Source: Pirellulaceae bacterium (GTDB taxonomy: Bacteria; Planctomycetota; Planctomycetia; Pirellulales; Pirellulaceae). From it: a DNA stretch of 34,133 bases. Positions within the stretch are counted from its first letter, which is position 1. Each line of letters opens with the position of its first letter. Positions 33,357 through 34,133 of this stretch are shown here, piece after piece. Location: positions 1-34,133 of the forward strand of contig JALOQX010000024.1 in the NCBI GenBank assembly GCA_025459265.1, written 5' to 3'. The notes below the pieces were generated by a model. The model searched no databases and was not told where the DNA came from. It saw nothing but the letters and a program-made list of their open reading frames with translations. The position numbers and the translations under genes are program-made.

Positions 33357-34133
33357 ATGAGTCACTGTGGCCGCATCCTGATTTCGGGGGTGGTGTGTTG
33401 GTGTGGCGCTGTCGCTGGGCAGGAGCCGCGCGATCGAGCGCGCGAGGACGATGCCCCGATCGTGTGGACTTACACGCTGTCCGAGGCGGGCGGCAGCGAA
33501 GCCTACGACGAGGCGCTGGCGGTCGCCTGCCTCCAGGGGATCATCAACCGCACCGCACCGCGCGTGTACGTCTTGTCACGCCACAACGAACGGCCGCAGT
33601 ATTGGTTAGATCGGTTGTCGCGCAGCGGCCGGTGGCTGGACGGCAGACGCGTGGAGGTGGTCGCCGACCTCGATGCACTGTTCAGGCTGGCAGGCGAACG
33701 CGTCCGCGGTGCGGTGATCTGGGACCCGGACGTGCCCGCCAGCGTCAACGTGGCGACCACCATCGCCGGCGCCGAGGACGCGGTGGTACTCAGTCCCTCG
33801 TGGGCGGCCGCCTGCCTCGACCGCTGGCAGCTCCCCGTTCTGCACGATTTGCGCGGTCGCTTCTCCGGCGAGGAGACCGGGAGCCGCAAGAATGACGCGT
33901 ACCGTTGGGCGCTGCGCGAGTACCTGGCAGCCGGACGCTGCTCGAGCCATTGGCTTTGCCTGTTTGAAGACGCCTTCACCACGCGTGCCCGGGGGGACCT
34001 GGGCTACGTCGTTACTCGCGACTGGTCGATCAGAAACCGGGCCTTCGTGTTCGATCTCTCGCCCTGGGGCGATGAACGGCCCCAAGATGATCCCACGCAG
34101 CCGCTCGGCGCTGACCTGCAGACCTACCGGCTG
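33357..34133 (+). CDS. GxGYxYP-type secreted protein, N-terminal part (runs off the window)
   Basis: The frame is open from ATG 33357 to the right edge (259 codons), so only the N-terminal part is present. It begins with a signal peptide (MSHCGRILISGVVCWCGAVA, cleavage probably before QEP). The mature start contains the ALAVACLQGIINRTAPRVYV block, which resembles the opening of GxGYxYP-domain proteins of planctomycetes and Bacteroidetes, thought to be carbohydrate-related. The name-giving motif would lie beyond the edge and cannot be checked. An aaagg ribosome site lies eight bases before the ATG; an ATG at 33349 is out of frame and stops after three codons. It diverges from the GH99-like gene. 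Confidence 0.7.
   Translation, partial: MSHCGRILISGVVCWCGAVAGQEPRDRAREDDAPIVWTYTLSEAGGSEAYDEALAVACLQGIINRTAPRVYVLSRHNERPQYWLDRLSRSGRWLDGRRVEVVADLDALFRLAGERVRGAVIWDPDVPASVNVATTIAGAEDAVVLSPSWAAACLDRWQLPVLHDLRGRFSGEETGSRKNDAYRWALREYLAAGRCSSHWLCLFEDAFTTRARGDLGYVVTRDWSIRNRAFVFDLSPWGDERPQDDPTQPLGADLQTYRL

Noticed and set aside
1..34133. tRNA, rRNA, phage, integrase or insertion sequence genes
   Set aside because: No cloverleaf, rRNA-like stretch, transposase or integrase motif was recognised on either strand by eye; a tRNAscan or covariance search would be decisive.

Overview
The window is very GC-rich and almost certainly comes from a planctomycete chromosome, probably of the Pirellulales type. 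The placement is an inference from several signatures. There is an acidic protein with an N-terminal helix-turn-helix (HTH) and a C-terminal membrane anchor. There is a single-chain CcsB-CcsA cytochrome c synthase. A TolQ/MotA-type channel gene is followed by two ExbD-like coiled-coil genes. Rightmost is a GxGYxYP-type gene. No rRNA, tRNA, CRISPR array, phage or insertion sequence was seen. Most of the window is ordinary chromosome, with a few unusual loci and repeats.

Layout. 1-927: no supportable gene; it holds a 9-bp TCCTG repeat and three and a half tandem copies of a hairpin-forming repeat. 928-4631: an SBF-like transporter (-), diverging from aroC (+), which is followed by an exported AsmA-like protein (+). 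4694-10814: four minus-strand genes: a small exported protein, the membrane-anchored HTH protein, a lipoprotein with a good promoter, and the 1162-residue cytochrome c synthase. 11115-15761: queD (+), then a tightly overlapping trio of one TolQ/MotA-type and two ExbD-like proteins. 15762-16269: a purine tract, a 19-bp tandem repeat and a second TCCTG repeat.

16270-21392 is one minus-strand operon, rpmB-gatC-gatA-gatB-SAM hydroxide adenosyltransferase-glutamine amidotransferase, in which nearly every junction is a 4-base stop/start overlap. 21550-23847 is a second minus-strand set (TraR/DksA-type protein, lspA, Rrf2-type regulator, HisN-like phosphatase). 24193-26450 carries threonine synthase and dapB (+), both in aspartate-derived amino acid synthesis. 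26439-30705 is a minus-strand operon: SLC13/ArsB-type permease, LplT-like MFS carrier, SIS-domain isomerase, ROK kinase. 30811-34133 holds a divergent pair: a GH99-like protein with a CBM9-like tail (-) and a GxGYxYP-type secreted protein (+) cut by the window edge.

How the genes work together. GatCAB implies tRNA-dependent amidation to make Gln-tRNA and/or Asn-tRNA. The cytochrome c synthase serves respiration. The TolQ/ExbD-like trio looks like an ion-driven envelope machine: the predicted ion-binding Asp is present in only one of its two ExbD-like subunits, and this is the most interesting system in the window. The final divergent pair suggests extracellular polysaccharide handling.
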